The notes beneath the pieces were generated by a model. The model saw nothing but the letters and a program-made list of their open reading frames with translations. It did not search any database and was not told the DNA's origin. Positions 1-6,315 of a stretch of DNA of 6,999 bases are shown one piece after another. Origin of the DNA: Saprospiraceae bacterium (lineage in GTDB: Bacteria; Bacteroidota; Bacteroidia; Chitinophagales; Saprospiraceae); the NCBI GenBank assembly GCA_025455635.1, contig JALOMF010000219.1, positions 1 to 6,999 on the forward strand. Reading direction: 5' to 3'. The position numbers and the translations under genes were made by a program. Each line of letters opens with the position of its first letter. Position 1 is the stretch's first letter.

Positions 1-53
1 ATGCCCTTGCTGCCCCCGGTGATGAGGGCCGTTTTTCCTGTTATGTTCTGCAT
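1..53 (-). CDS. SDR family oxidoreductase, N-terminus only (runs off window start)
   Basis: Reading the minus strand from the ATG at 53-51 gives MQNITGKTALITGGSKG, after which the window ends. This is the usual opening of a short-chain dehydrogenase/reductase: a first beta strand (TALIT) running into the Rossmann dinucleotide-binding turn TGxxxG(xG), seen here as T12-G13-G14-S15-K16-G17. Such enzymes are cytoplasmic NAD(P)(H)-dependent oxidoreductases of about 250 residues, so more than 90% of the gene lies outside the window and the substrate cannot be inferred. The start is well placed, because the first strand normally begins 5-10 residues after Met. A palindromic repeat (54-80) abuts the start codon directly, and no separate promoter is visible. 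The gene is divergent from the aldo/keto reductase at 314. The family call is good; the subfamily is unknown. Confidence 0.78.
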   Translation of the reverse strand, partial: MQNITGKTALITGGSKG

Positions 54-80
54 TGTAACATGGACTGCCAGTCCGTGCTT
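54..80 (-). repeat. 27-bp palindromic repeat, copy 1
   Basis: Read on the minus strand this is AAGCACGGACTGGCAGTCC followed by ATGTTACA. It matches copy 2 (199-225, plus strand) at 26 of 27 positions. The core forms a hairpin with 8-bp arms and a GGC loop; here one pair is a G·T/A·C wobble instead of a perfect match. The repeat sits directly against the start codon of the minus-strand dehydrogenase, so in an mRNA the hairpin would end only a few bases before the AUG. The form recalls REP/RAYT-type or MITE-end palindromes, but no transposase is visible here. Confidence 0.85.
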
Positions 81-94
81 TTGCACTTGCCCGC

Positions 95-116
95 AACACA
101 GCCTGCCAGACCGTGC
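95..116. repeat. Degraded copy of the palindromic repeat
   Basis: The 22 bases AACACAGCCTGCCAGACCGTGC differ at only three positions from the matching part of copy 1 on the plus strand. The differences break two of the eight stem pairs, so this looks like an eroded relative. A shorter related hairpin follows at 145-163: TGTAGCACTCGGTGTGCTT has the outer bases of the repeat with the middle missing, and a 5-bp AGCAC/GTGCT stem. Together they suggest repeated insertion or duplication of the same element between the two genes. Confidence 0.55.
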
Positions 117-198
117 GCTACGCAAATTGGCAGCCACTTGGATTTGTAGCACTCGGTGTGCTTGGTGAAAAAAAAATCCAGCTTAATTGGAAGCAGGG

Positions 199-225
199 AA
201 GCACGGACTGGCAGTCCGTGTTACA
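199..225 (+). repeat. 27-bp palindromic repeat, copy 2
   Basis: AAGCACGGACTGGCAGTCC followed by GTGTTACA is the inverted partner of copy 1, with one mismatch. CACGGACT and AGTCCGTG form a perfect 8-bp stem around GGC. Each copy points the same way relative to the gene next to it, with the TGTTACA end nearest the coding sequence. Taken together, 54-225 is a 172-bp segment bounded by 27-bp inverted repeats, which would fit a small non-autonomous element. No clear target-site duplication is seen outside the repeats. Confidence 0.87.
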
Positions 226-229
226 TTTG
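222..229 (+). promoter_or_regulatory. Candidate Bacteroidota -7 box for the aldo/keto reductase
   Basis: TACATTTG matches the TAnnTTTG consensus of the Bacteroidota primary sigma factor exactly. Its first four bases are the outer end of repeat copy 2. No TTTG or TTG lies at the usual 17-21 bp upstream; the nearest TTG is at 187-189. The predicted start would give a leader of about 75-80 nt before the ATG at 314. A 13-base palindrome (AACCTT-A-AAGGTT, 244-256) lies just downstream and could be an operator. Confidence 0.4.
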
Positions 230-275
230 CCAGAACGCCTAATAACCTTAAAGGTTGAGCAGGCTGAAGCCCTGT

Positions 276-306
276 TCAATCCTCCAATCCATCAATCCAT
301 CAATCC
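276..306 (+). repeat. Tandem 8-bp direct repeats in the leader
   Basis: Four imperfect copies of an 8-base unit (ATCAATCC) run TCAATCC, TCCAATCC, ATCAATCC, ATCAATCC and end 7 bases before the reductase ATG at 314. They occupy the place where a ribosome-binding site would be, and no Shine-Dalgarno-like sequence is present. Copy number could vary by slippage, which would alter the leader length but not the protein. Confidence 0.7.
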
Positions 307-313
307 TTGTTCA

Positions 314-1258
314 ATGAAAAAACTCATTTTCCAAAACAACGACGCCATGCCTGCCCTTGGCCTGGGCACTTGGCAGGCCCCCAAAGGCGTGGTCGGCGAA
401 GCAGTTCGGGAGGCCATCCGCATCGGTTATCGTCACATTGACTGTGCGGCCATTTACGGCAACGAAAAAGAAATCGGGGAGGCGCTGCAAGCGGCCTTCG
501 AGGCAGGCGAGGTGCGCCGGGAGGAACTTTGGATAACCTCCAAGCTCTGGAACACGCACCACGGCCACGCCAACGTGCGCCCCGCCCTCGAAAAAACGCT
601 GGCCGACCTTCAATTGGAATACCTTGACCTCTACCTCATCCACTGGCCCGTGCCGATGAAGCACGTGGTGCCGCACGTTCCAAACCAGTTCCTGAGCTTG
701 GAGGAACAGCCCATTGCCGACACGTGGCTGGGCATGGAGGAGGTGCTGGAAGCTGGACTGGCCCGGCACATCGGCGTCTCAAATTTTAGCAAAAAAAAGC
801 TGGAACAACTGCTGGAAGTAGCCCGCCACAACCCGGAGGTAAATCAGGTGGAGATGCACCCGTTGCTGGCGCAAAACACCCTTTGCCGTTTTTGCGAAGC
901 GGAAAAAATACATATCACAGCCTATACGCCGCTGGGCCGACCCGCCTCCGCCGACCGACCCGCCGACGCCCCCGAACTGCTCGAAGGGCCAGTGGTCACG
1001 GCCATTGCGGAGCAACACCAATGCACCCCGGCCCAAGTCGTGCTGGCCTGGGCGATGGAGCGGGGCACTTCGCCCATCCCTAAGTCAACGAATCCTAAGC
1101 GTTTGAAAGAGAATCTTGACGCACAAAACCTGGCGCTCACGGACAAGGATATGAAAGAATTGAATCAACTCGACCGCCACTACCGCTATGTGGACGGCAC
1201 GTTTTGGACGCCGCCGGGCAGCCCTTACACGCTGCAAAACCTGTGGGACGAGAATTGA
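314..1258 (+). CDS. Aldo/keto reductase (AKR1-like, NADPH-type)
   Basis: A 314-residue cytoplasmic reductase of the (beta/alpha)8-barrel AKR superfamily, which reduces aldehydes and ketones to alcohols with NAD(P)H. The complete catalytic tetrad is visible: D43 and Y48 in GYRHIDCAAIYGNE, K77 in ITSKLWN, and H110 in YLIHWPVP. Further family marks are LGLGTWQ at 15-21, GVSNFS at 154-159, NQVEMHP at 177-183, and the cofactor signature IPKST at 255-259, followed by R263 and N267, which in this family bind the 2'-phosphate of NADPH. Length and the long C-terminal loop (LLEGPVVTAIAEQH, 222-235) resemble the AKR1 aldehyde reductases. The frame stays open upstream to about 113, but that part crosses repeats and has no family resemblance, so the ATG at 314 (MKKLIFQNND) is chosen. 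It diverges from the dehydrogenase at 1-53 and converges on the T9SS gene. The physiological substrate is unknown. Confidence 0.95.
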   Translation: MKKLIFQNNDAMPALGLGTWQAPKGVVGEAVREAIRIGYRHIDCAAIYGNEKEIGEALQAAFEAGEVRREELWITSKLWNTHHGHANVRPALEKTLADLQLEYLDLYLIHWPVPMKHVVPHVPNQFLSLEEQPIADTWLGMEEVLEAGLARHIGVSNFSKKKLEQLLEVARHNPEVNQVEMHPLLAQNTLCRFCEAEKIHITAYTPLGRPASADRPADAPELLEGPVVTAIAEQHQCTPAQVVLAWAMERGTSPIPKSTNPKRLKENLDAQNLALTDKDMKELNQLDRHYRYVDGTFWTPPGSPYTLQNLWDEN

Positions 1259-1268
1259 TTGCGAAGAA

Positions 1269-1305
1269 AAAAAGGCTTGATGGCATCACACCACCAAGCC
1301 TTTTT
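1269..1305. terminator. Bidirectional intrinsic terminator
   Basis: AAAAAGGCTTG (1269-1279) and CAAGCCTTTTT (1295-1305) pair perfectly over 11 bp around a 15-base loop, which can add a TGG/CCA pairing. The A-tract on one side and the T-tract on the other make it work in both directions. It begins 11 bp after the reductase stop and ends 22 bp before the stop of the convergent secreted-protein gene, so both transcripts can share it. Confidence 0.88.
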
Positions 1306-1326
1306 CTTTTTAGAAAAAAACAAAGG

Positions 1327-3024
1327 TTACTGCTTCACGAACCGGGCTGTCCGCTCCTTCCCGTCCACATTTACCCGAAAGAAATAAGTGCCTGCGGGCA
1401 GTTTATCGGTCGGGTAATCGAGGCGGGTTTGCCCTGCGTGGAATTGCAGGTCTCCGCTGGCATAAAGCGGTTGGCCGAGCAGGTTCAGCAGTTCCCAATG
1501 GCCACGTGCCGATTCTTCAAGCCCGAAATCCACGGAGACGAGGTTGCCCACGGGGTTCGGGTAGAGCTTGAAATTGGAAAGCAACGGTTCATCCACGCTG
1601 GAGAACGGCTCGCCCACGATTTGGAACCAGAAATTGCCCGGCAGGTTGGACAAGATGCGGCTCGAAATGCGCACATAAAACTCCGTTGGCGTGCCCGGGA
1701 AGCCCGTGAGCGGGTAAATCGGGTTCGTAGATGACGCTTCATCGGTGCGGAAGCAGAACTTGGCAGCGGAGGTGTCGGCATTGCCGCAGTCGGCAAAAAG
1801 GTCAATGATGTAGTCGGCATCGCCGGGGTCTTGGATGCTGAAACGGAGTTCGAGATTGGTGTTGTTGCCGGAATTGAACTTGTACCAAACGTCCCAGAAC
1901 TCGCCTGTTGGGCGGCAGGTTGGCTGCGCCACAGAATCTGTGTAAGTGGCGGTTTGGTTGTTGCCCGTAAAAATCACGTCAAATTCATCCGCCTGCTGCG
2001 CCGTAATGACGTAAGCTTCCGAGGCGTTTGCACAAAGGTCGTTGGCGGGTGGCTCGTAGAGGTCGGCTTTTTTGAAGGTAAAATAGCCGCTGCCAGCATC
2101 TCCGGCTGACCAACCACCCATCGAAATGTAATAAACCCCGCCCTGCACGACCGCAAACCTGTCGTGCGAAGTGTAATCGGGGCAAGCGATGAAGTCTTCG
2201 TCGAGGCCATCGTCGGAGCAGCCGACCAGCAGGTCGGTGGAGGGGATGCAGCTAGCCCCGGGGCCGTACACCGAGAAACGGCTGTCGAAACTGACCGAGC
2301 CGCAGGTGGAGACGTCGAGGCCGCCGGTGAAGGTAGCCGTCCATTTGTACCAGACGTTGTTGTGGTCGTATTGCTCATTGTTGGTCCCGAAGCAGTCTTG
2401 CCCGATGTGCTGGGGGCCGTCGTTGGTGGCATCCACATTGGAGAAAACGACGGTGATGGAGTCGTCCATGTCCATGAAAAGCTCAATGGCATTTTCGCAG
2501 TTGTCGTTGGGTGGGCCATTGAAAATGTATTCTTCAATAATGAACGTGCCGCTGCCAGACTCGCCCGGCGCACCGTCGCCGTAGCCGCCCAAACGGAGCA
2601 GGTAGGTAGAACCAGCGGTGACTGGGAACACGATTTGCGAAGTGGAACTGGCGCAGCCGCCACCGTCCTCATTGCAGGCGAGCACCTGGCCGTCTTCCAC
2701 CGGACAGGTCACACCGGGGTCGTACACGATGATTTTAGTGTCGAAATTGGCAGTGCCGCAGGTACTGTAAATGGCGTACCCAGACCAGTTGGGCGTGAAG
2801 CTGTACCAGACGTCGTTGTAGGTTACGGTTCCTGTGCTACCCGAAGAAACGCAGTCTGTGGCGTGGTCAGGCCCGTCGGTAGTGGCATCAACTGTAGTGA
2901 AATTGTACATGCCAGCAGCTGGCAGCACTTGGGCATCGGCGCAGTTGTCGTTGGCGGGTTGCGCCAAGGCAAATGTTGCGAAGCAGAGCATGAAAAGAAA
3001 GGTTGAAAGTAAATGTTTGAACAT
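1327..3024 (-). CDS. Secreted protein with three Cys-rich repeat domains and T9SS type A sorting domain
   Basis: A 565-residue exported protein. Residues 1-21 are a signal peptide (MFKHLLSTFLFMLCFATFALA, cleaved before QPAND). Three related beta-rich domains follow at about 23-168, 170-322 and 325-475. Each opens with an (A/P)NDxC motif and has a (D/N)VWYxF/W motif, and the first two share an xSTCGxxxFD motif. Domains 1 and 2 hold six cysteines each in matching order (C28, 58, 89, 107, 117, 124 and C176, 211, 241, 259, 269, 281), with identical 18- and 10-residue steps in the middle. Domain 3 keeps only four. They resemble pre-peptidase C-terminal-like domains, but I cannot name the family firmly. 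Residues about 486-565 are a type A C-terminal sorting domain (KLYPNPVGN, LLNLLGQPLY, LPAGTYFFRV, RFVKQ) that directs export by the type IX system and surface attachment or release. No catalytic motif is evident; adhesion or binding is a guess. The ATG at 3024 is supported by the signal peptide. Confidence 0.92.
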   Translation of the reverse strand: MFKHLLSTFLFMLCFATFALAQPANDNCADAQVLPAAGMYNFTTVDATTDGPDHATDCVSSGSTGTVTYNDVWYSFTPNWSGYAIYSTCGTANFDTKIIVYDPGVTCPVEDGQVLACNEDGGGCASSTSQIVFPVTAGSTYLLRLGGYGDGAPGESGSGTFIIEEYIFNGPPNDNCENAIELFMDMDDSITVVFSNVDATNDGPQHIGQDCFGTNNEQYDHNNVWYKWTATFTGGLDVSTCGSVSFDSRFSVYGPGASCIPSTDLLVGCSDDGLDEDFIACPDYTSHDRFAVVQGGVYYISMGGWSAGDAGSGYFTFKKADLYEPPANDLCANASEAYVITAQQADEFDVIFTGNNQTATYTDSVAQPTCRPTGEFWDVWYKFNSGNNTNLELRFSIQDPGDADYIIDLFADCGNADTSAAKFCFRTDEASSTNPIYPLTGFPGTPTEFYVRISSRILSNLPGNFWFQIVGEPFSSVDEPLLSNFKLYPNPVGNLVSVDFGLEESARGHWELLNLLGQPLYASGDLQFHAGQTRLDYPTDKLPAGTYFFRVNVDGKERTARFVKQ

Positions 3025-3062
3025 AGCTGTGTATTGAGTTGGTGAATAAATTCTGTAAATGG

Positions 3063-3088
3063 CGAAAGTACGGCATCAAATATTTGAT
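3063..3088 (-). promoter_or_regulatory. Candidate promoter and palindromic operator of the T9SS protein gene
   Basis: On the minus strand TACTTTCG (3070-3063) is close to the Bacteroidota -7 consensus TAnnTTTG and would give a leader of about 30-35 nt before the ATG at 3024. Immediately upstream is a perfect 14-bp palindrome, ATCAAATATTTGAT (3075-3088), lying in the -7/-33 spacer where a bound protein would block polymerase. No TTTG is found at ideal -33 spacing. The rest of the 197-bp gap between this gene and the regulator (3025-3221) holds a weak AATTTC/GAAATT hairpin (3157-3173) and A-tracts, with no convincing terminator for the regulator and no small gene. Confidence 0.45.
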
Positions 3089-3221
3089 TTCCACAAAAAA
3101 CCATTCACTTGTTCCAAAAAAAGCCAAAAAGCCAATTCACACCATTACATCAGTCAAATTTCCTTGTGAAATTCGCCCACCAAGTGCCGTTTTGGCCAAG
3201 TGGCCCAACCCCCGACATGCG

Positions 3222-6119
3222 TTAGTATTCCAAGATAAATTTCGACAAGTTCTGCCCTTGGTCCAGGCCCAGTTTTTTGCGCAAGCGGTAACGGGCGATT
3301 TCCACGCCCCGGAGGGAAATGCTCATGAGGTTGGATATTTCCTTGGTGCTGAGGTTGAGCCGCAGCAGGGCGCAGAGTTTTTGCTCATTGGGGGTCAGTT
3401 CTTGAAACTGCTCCCGCAGGCGGTTCAGGAAGTCGCCGTGCACTTGGTCGAAGTGGTACTCAAACTGTTTCCAGTCTTCTTGCAGGCGCAGGGTCGTGTC
3501 TATTTCCCGCTCGATTTTCTCCAAGGCCTGCTTGGTCTCGATGCTTTTGCCCTTTCGCTTCACCTCTTTAAGTTCTTGCTTGATGGTTTCCATGAACTCG
3601 TTTTTCACGACGAGGTTCATGGTGGAGGCGGCCAGCAGGTTGTTGAGGTGGCGCAGCTCGTTTTTCATATTGTTTTCGGCTATCAGCCGCACGGCCTGCT
3701 CTTTTTGCCGCTCTATTTCTATCAATTCTTGCTGTTTTTTCAGGAGTTCCCGCTGCTTCGCATCCTCCACGGCCATCGCCTTCAGGTTGTAGCGGTGCTT
3801 TTGTAGCCTGGACACCAACAACAGCGACAATACACCGAGTGCCACGTATAAAATGCGGGCCAACAGGCTCCGGTGGAACGGCGGTTTTACTTTCAGCAAA
3901 ATGGGCTGGCTGGTAATTATTTGCCCCAAGTAGTTTTTCGTTTGCACAATGAACTCGTACTCCCCCTCTTTCAGGTTGGTGTACTCCTTCGCCGTGGCGT
4001 ATGTCCATTCCCCGAAGTCCTCGTCGAAACCCTTGAGGTAGTACCGGAACTGCTGGTTGTCCACTTCGTTGAACTGAAACGCCTCCACCTCGAACTGCAA
4101 AACTTTGGCCCGGTACGAAACGGTCAACTCCACGGGGCTATCCAGCTTTGCTTCAAAGGGTTTTCTTTGGTACAAAATACTGTCCTCCGCCACATTGACC
4201 ACTTTGCTGACAATCAGCGGTTTGTCCGCCGCCAAACGGTTCTCCAGTTCGGGCCGGTACTGGATGAAGCCCTCATTGGCATTGAACATGACGCCATCGC
4301 CCGTATGCACCGAAACGTTCAGCAAATCATTGTTGAAAGAATAGCGCAACTGGAACAGGGACGACGGCACGAAGGCATAGTTCCCGGCGCTGATTTGCTT
4401 GAAAAACCCAGCGATGTCCTCCGTGTAAACATGGACGTTTTTGTGGTTGTCCTGCACCAGCAAATAGACTTGCTGTTCCCCAATCACCGCTGAAAAAGCT
4501 TCTGATTTCACAATTCGGTTGGTCGTCTGGTCAAGCTTGAACACCCCTTTTGGCGTGCCCAGGTAAAGCTCGTTGTCAATCCGGCTCAAAATGAGCTGTT
4601 CGTCCACGGGAAGGCCCTGCCCGGCTGCGATTTTGCTGACCTTGGCCGAGGTCAAATCCGGCGACAGGGATAGTTGGTACAAGCCTTTGTAAAACTGCCC
4701 GACCCAGACCTTCCCTGCCCTGTCTTCCTCGAAAAAACGGCTCGACTCCTCGAAGCCACTGATTTTGCCGACCGCCTGCAACTCCATTTGCTGGTTCATG
4801 CGGAAGAGGTACAAGCCCGAATAGGTGCCGCCGATGGCAAATTCCGGGTTTGACTGCAACTGCTTCACTTGCCACAATCCATGCGTGGTTGCTATCCGCT
4901 TCGCAATGCCGTTTGCCAACAAGAGTAGCCCAGTGTGGTGCCCGGCGTAGAGTTTCCCGGCGATGTTTTGCATGCTGTAGGCAGGGCCTTCTGTCCCTTT
5001 GATGAACTGGCTTTGGGCTGCATTTTTCGCCAAAAAATAGATGCCGTTGGAGGTCGTGTAGTAGTTGCCTTCGTCCATTTTGTACGCTTCGTAGCCACTT
5101 CCCTGAATATTGATTTCTTGGTTGATGAAGCGCATGGAGGAGTTGATTTCAATGAGCGCAATCCCGTTTTGCATGCCCACCCAAAGGTTGCCGGAGTAGT
5201 CCTGAAACGACCGCAGGCAGGCATTTGACAAGAGGCCATCTTGGGTCGAGATGTTTTCGATGGACTGGGTTTGCAAATCGAACAGGAACAAGCCAGCGGT
5301 CTGGGTGGCAATCGCCAAGCGGCTGTCGGAGAGTTGGAGCACGTGGTTCACGTACTTGCCTTGCAGGGCCATGCCCAGCCCTTCGTATTTGCCCACGACC
5401 CCGAACGAGGTGGCGAATTCGATTTTACCAGAATTATAGACCACGAGGTACCCGCCGTCCTGCGAGATGACCCCGGCAATGGTCTCGTTGCTCGAATTGC
5501 GCAGGTAGGCTGGCGCAACGAGTTCCCGCTCCTTTATTTCTAGCAGTTGGCCTTGCCTGCTTTGGGCAAACAGTTTCCCATTGGACTGAAACGTGCGGTT
5601 GAAGCCGTCTTTGTGCGAAAGCACGGAAATGGACTGGCCATCATAGACGTAAATCCCTTGAAAAGTGCAGAAATAGACCTTAGCGTTCAGAAGGAAAACA
5701 TCCCAAACTTCATCAAAACCAGGAGAGGGCTGCGGGATTTTGTCCACGAGCGACACCATGTTCCAATCTTCGTTGAAATAGCCAAAATCCCCTTGCGAAC
5801 CAAAATACAAGCGGCCCGCTTTTTCGTCAAAAGCCAGTGAACGCTGCTTCTTACCTGTCTTGATAGCATGACGCTCCCACGCTTTTCCATTGTAGGAAAG
5901 CACCCCCAGGTTGTTTGCCACAAACAAGCTCATGTCCCTGTTCTGGGCAAAGTCAATGTTCTGAATCCCCGCTTTGTAGTCGGAAGGCATGAAGTTTTGA
6001 ACGGGGTATTTACCTGAAAAAGCCCAGCAGGGCAAGCCCGTCAAAATGGCAAGCAGCAGACATAAAATGTACTTTGTGTTGGGCACAAAACAATCGCTGT
6101 GAAAGTAGCTAAATGACAT
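3222..6119 (-). CDS. Membrane-spanning two-component-like propeller sensor with triple-tyrosine domain and LuxR-type HTH
   Basis: A 965-residue one-component transcription regulator. A signal sequence (hydrophobic 17-30, likely cut after CWA at 31-33) is followed by a periplasmic seven-bladed-type propeller region (about 40-630) with Reg_prop-like repeats. Examples are YKAGIQNIDFAQN...LFVANNLGVLSYNG (48-78), GLLSNACLRSFQDYSGNLWVG (295-315) and SSRFFEEDRAGKVWVGQFYKGLY (459-481). A Y_Y_Y domain (about 672-745) shows YYLKGFDEDFGEW and YTNLKEGEYEF. One transmembrane helix (about 752-770) leads into a Glu/Lys-rich coiled coil (about 775-890). A LuxR/GerE-like HTH closes the protein (LTPNEQKLCALLRL at 908-921, recognition helix near LRGVEIARYRLRKKLGL). 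There is no histidine kinase or receiver domain, so a ligand sensed outside the inner membrane is presumably coupled directly to DNA binding. Such regulators often sit beside envelope or polysaccharide genes, as here. The start is the ATG at 6119; a GTG at codon 12 (6086-6084) would give a more typical signal peptide. The ligand is unknown. Confidence 0.93.
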   Translation of the reverse strand: MSFSYFHSDCFVPNTKYILCLLLAILTGLPCWAFSGKYPVQNFMPSDYKAGIQNIDFAQNRDMSLFVANNLGVLSYNGKAWERHAIKTGKKQRSLAFDEKAGRLYFGSQGDFGYFNEDWNMVSLVDKIPQPSPGFDEVWDVFLLNAKVYFCTFQGIYVYDGQSISVLSHKDGFNRTFQSNGKLFAQSRQGQLLEIKERELVAPAYLRNSSNETIAGVISQDGGYLVVYNSGKIEFATSFGVVGKYEGLGMALQGKYVNHVLQLSDSRLAIATQTAGLFLFDLQTQSIENISTQDGLLSNACLRSFQDYSGNLWVGMQNGIALIEINSSMRFINQEINIQGSGYEAYKMDEGNYYTTSNGIYFLAKNAAQSQFIKGTEGPAYSMQNIAGKLYAGHHTGLLLLANGIAKRIATTHGLWQVKQLQSNPEFAIGGTYSGLYLFRMNQQMELQAVGKISGFEESSRFFEEDRAGKVWVGQFYKGLYQLSLSPDLTSAKVSKIAAGQGLPVDEQLILSRIDNELYLGTPKGVFKLDQTTNRIVKSEAFSAVIGEQQVYLLVQDNHKNVHVYTEDIAGFFKQISAGNYAFVPSSLFQLRYSFNNDLLNVSVHTGDGVMFNANEGFIQYRPELENRLAADKPLIVSKVVNVAEDSILYQRKPFEAKLDSPVELTVSYRAKVLQFEVEAFQFNEVDNQQFRYYLKGFDEDFGEWTYATAKEYTNLKEGEYEFIVQTKNYLGQIITSQPILLKVKPPFHRSLLARILYVALGVLSLLLVSRLQKHRYNLKAMAVEDAKQRELLKKQQELIEIERQKEQAVRLIAENNMKNELRHLNNLLAASTMNLVVKNEFMETIKQELKEVKRKGKSIETKQALEKIEREIDTTLRLQEDWKQFEYHFDQVHGDFLNRLREQFQELTPNEQKLCALLRLNLSTKEISNLMSISLRGVEIARYRLRKKLGLDQGQNLSKFILEY

Positions 6120-6149
6120 AAATTATTAATAATCAACAAATTAGAAAGG

Positions 6150-6176
6150 TGAAAATACAATTTTGTAGTAATCAAA
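6150..6176 (-). promoter_or_regulatory. Candidate promoter of the regulator gene
   Basis: On the minus strand TTTG (6176-6173) and TATTTTCA (6157-6150) resemble the -33 and -7 elements of Bacteroidota promoters, separated by 15 bp, which is slightly short. The implied leader is about 25 nt to the ATG at 6119. The -7 box deviates from TAnnTTTG at two positions, so this is only a plausible placement. Confidence 0.3.
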
Positions 6177-6186
6177 AAAATCTTTG

Positions 6187-6200
6187 ATGAAATATTTGAT
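6187..6200. promoter_or_regulatory. Near-palindrome matching the T9SS gene upstream site
   Basis: ATGAAATATTTGAT differs at one base from the perfect palindrome ATCAAATATTTGAT at 3075-3088. It lies in the divergent region between the regulator and the glycosidase-like gene, just upstream of the regulator's candidate -33. It could be a binding site for the adjacent LuxR-type protein, which would give autoregulation and control of both neighbours. The sequence is AT-rich and two sites are few, so chance is a real alternative. Confidence 0.3.
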
Positions 6201-6236
6201 GGGGTCTTATTTTTCTTTCCTCTTGTTTTAAGGAAT

Positions 6237-6244
6237 TACATTTG
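6237..6244 (+). promoter_or_regulatory. Candidate -7 box for the glycosidase-like gene
   Basis: TACATTTG is an exact TAnnTTTG match and the same octamer as at 222-229. The nearest upstream TTG (6223-6225) is only 11 bp away, so a -33 element is not convincing. The leader would be about 105-110 nt long and would contain the hairpin at 6316-6345. Confidence 0.33.
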
Positions 6245-6315
6245 ACCCAATCGCAAGCATTTGGCTTTAAACTCCTATCTAAGCAATCATTGCGCAGCTT
6301 GTCCGTAGTAATCGC

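Noticed and set aside
1..171. Plus-strand frame of 56 codons from the ATG at position 1
   Set aside because: It overlaps the dehydrogenase start on the other strand and the repeats, and its translation is low-complexity and Cys/Trp-rich with no recognisable motif.
113..313. In-frame upstream extension of the aldo/keto reductase (67 extra codons from a GTG)
   Set aside because: The extension translates the palindromic repeat and the octamer repeats, has no family resemblance, and the ATG at 314 gives the normal AKR N-terminus and length.
791..798. Run of eight A inside the reductase gene as a phase-variation tract
   Set aside because: It encodes ordinary lysines (KKK) within a conserved helix, is short, and enzymes of this type are not known to phase-vary.
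2164..3006. Long plus-strand open frame of 280 codons opposite the T9SS gene
   Set aside because: It is the antisense shadow of a gene with clear signal peptide, repeats and sorting domain; its Val/Gly-rich translation is typical of such shadows in GC-richer DNA.
3157..3173. AATTTC/GAAATT hairpin as the regulator's terminator
   Set aside because: It has only six AT-rich pairs and no T-tract follows in the direction of transcription.
3039..3806. Plus-strand 255-codon frame opposite the regulator C-terminus
   Set aside because: It is antisense to the well-supported coiled-coil and HTH region and has no domain resemblance.
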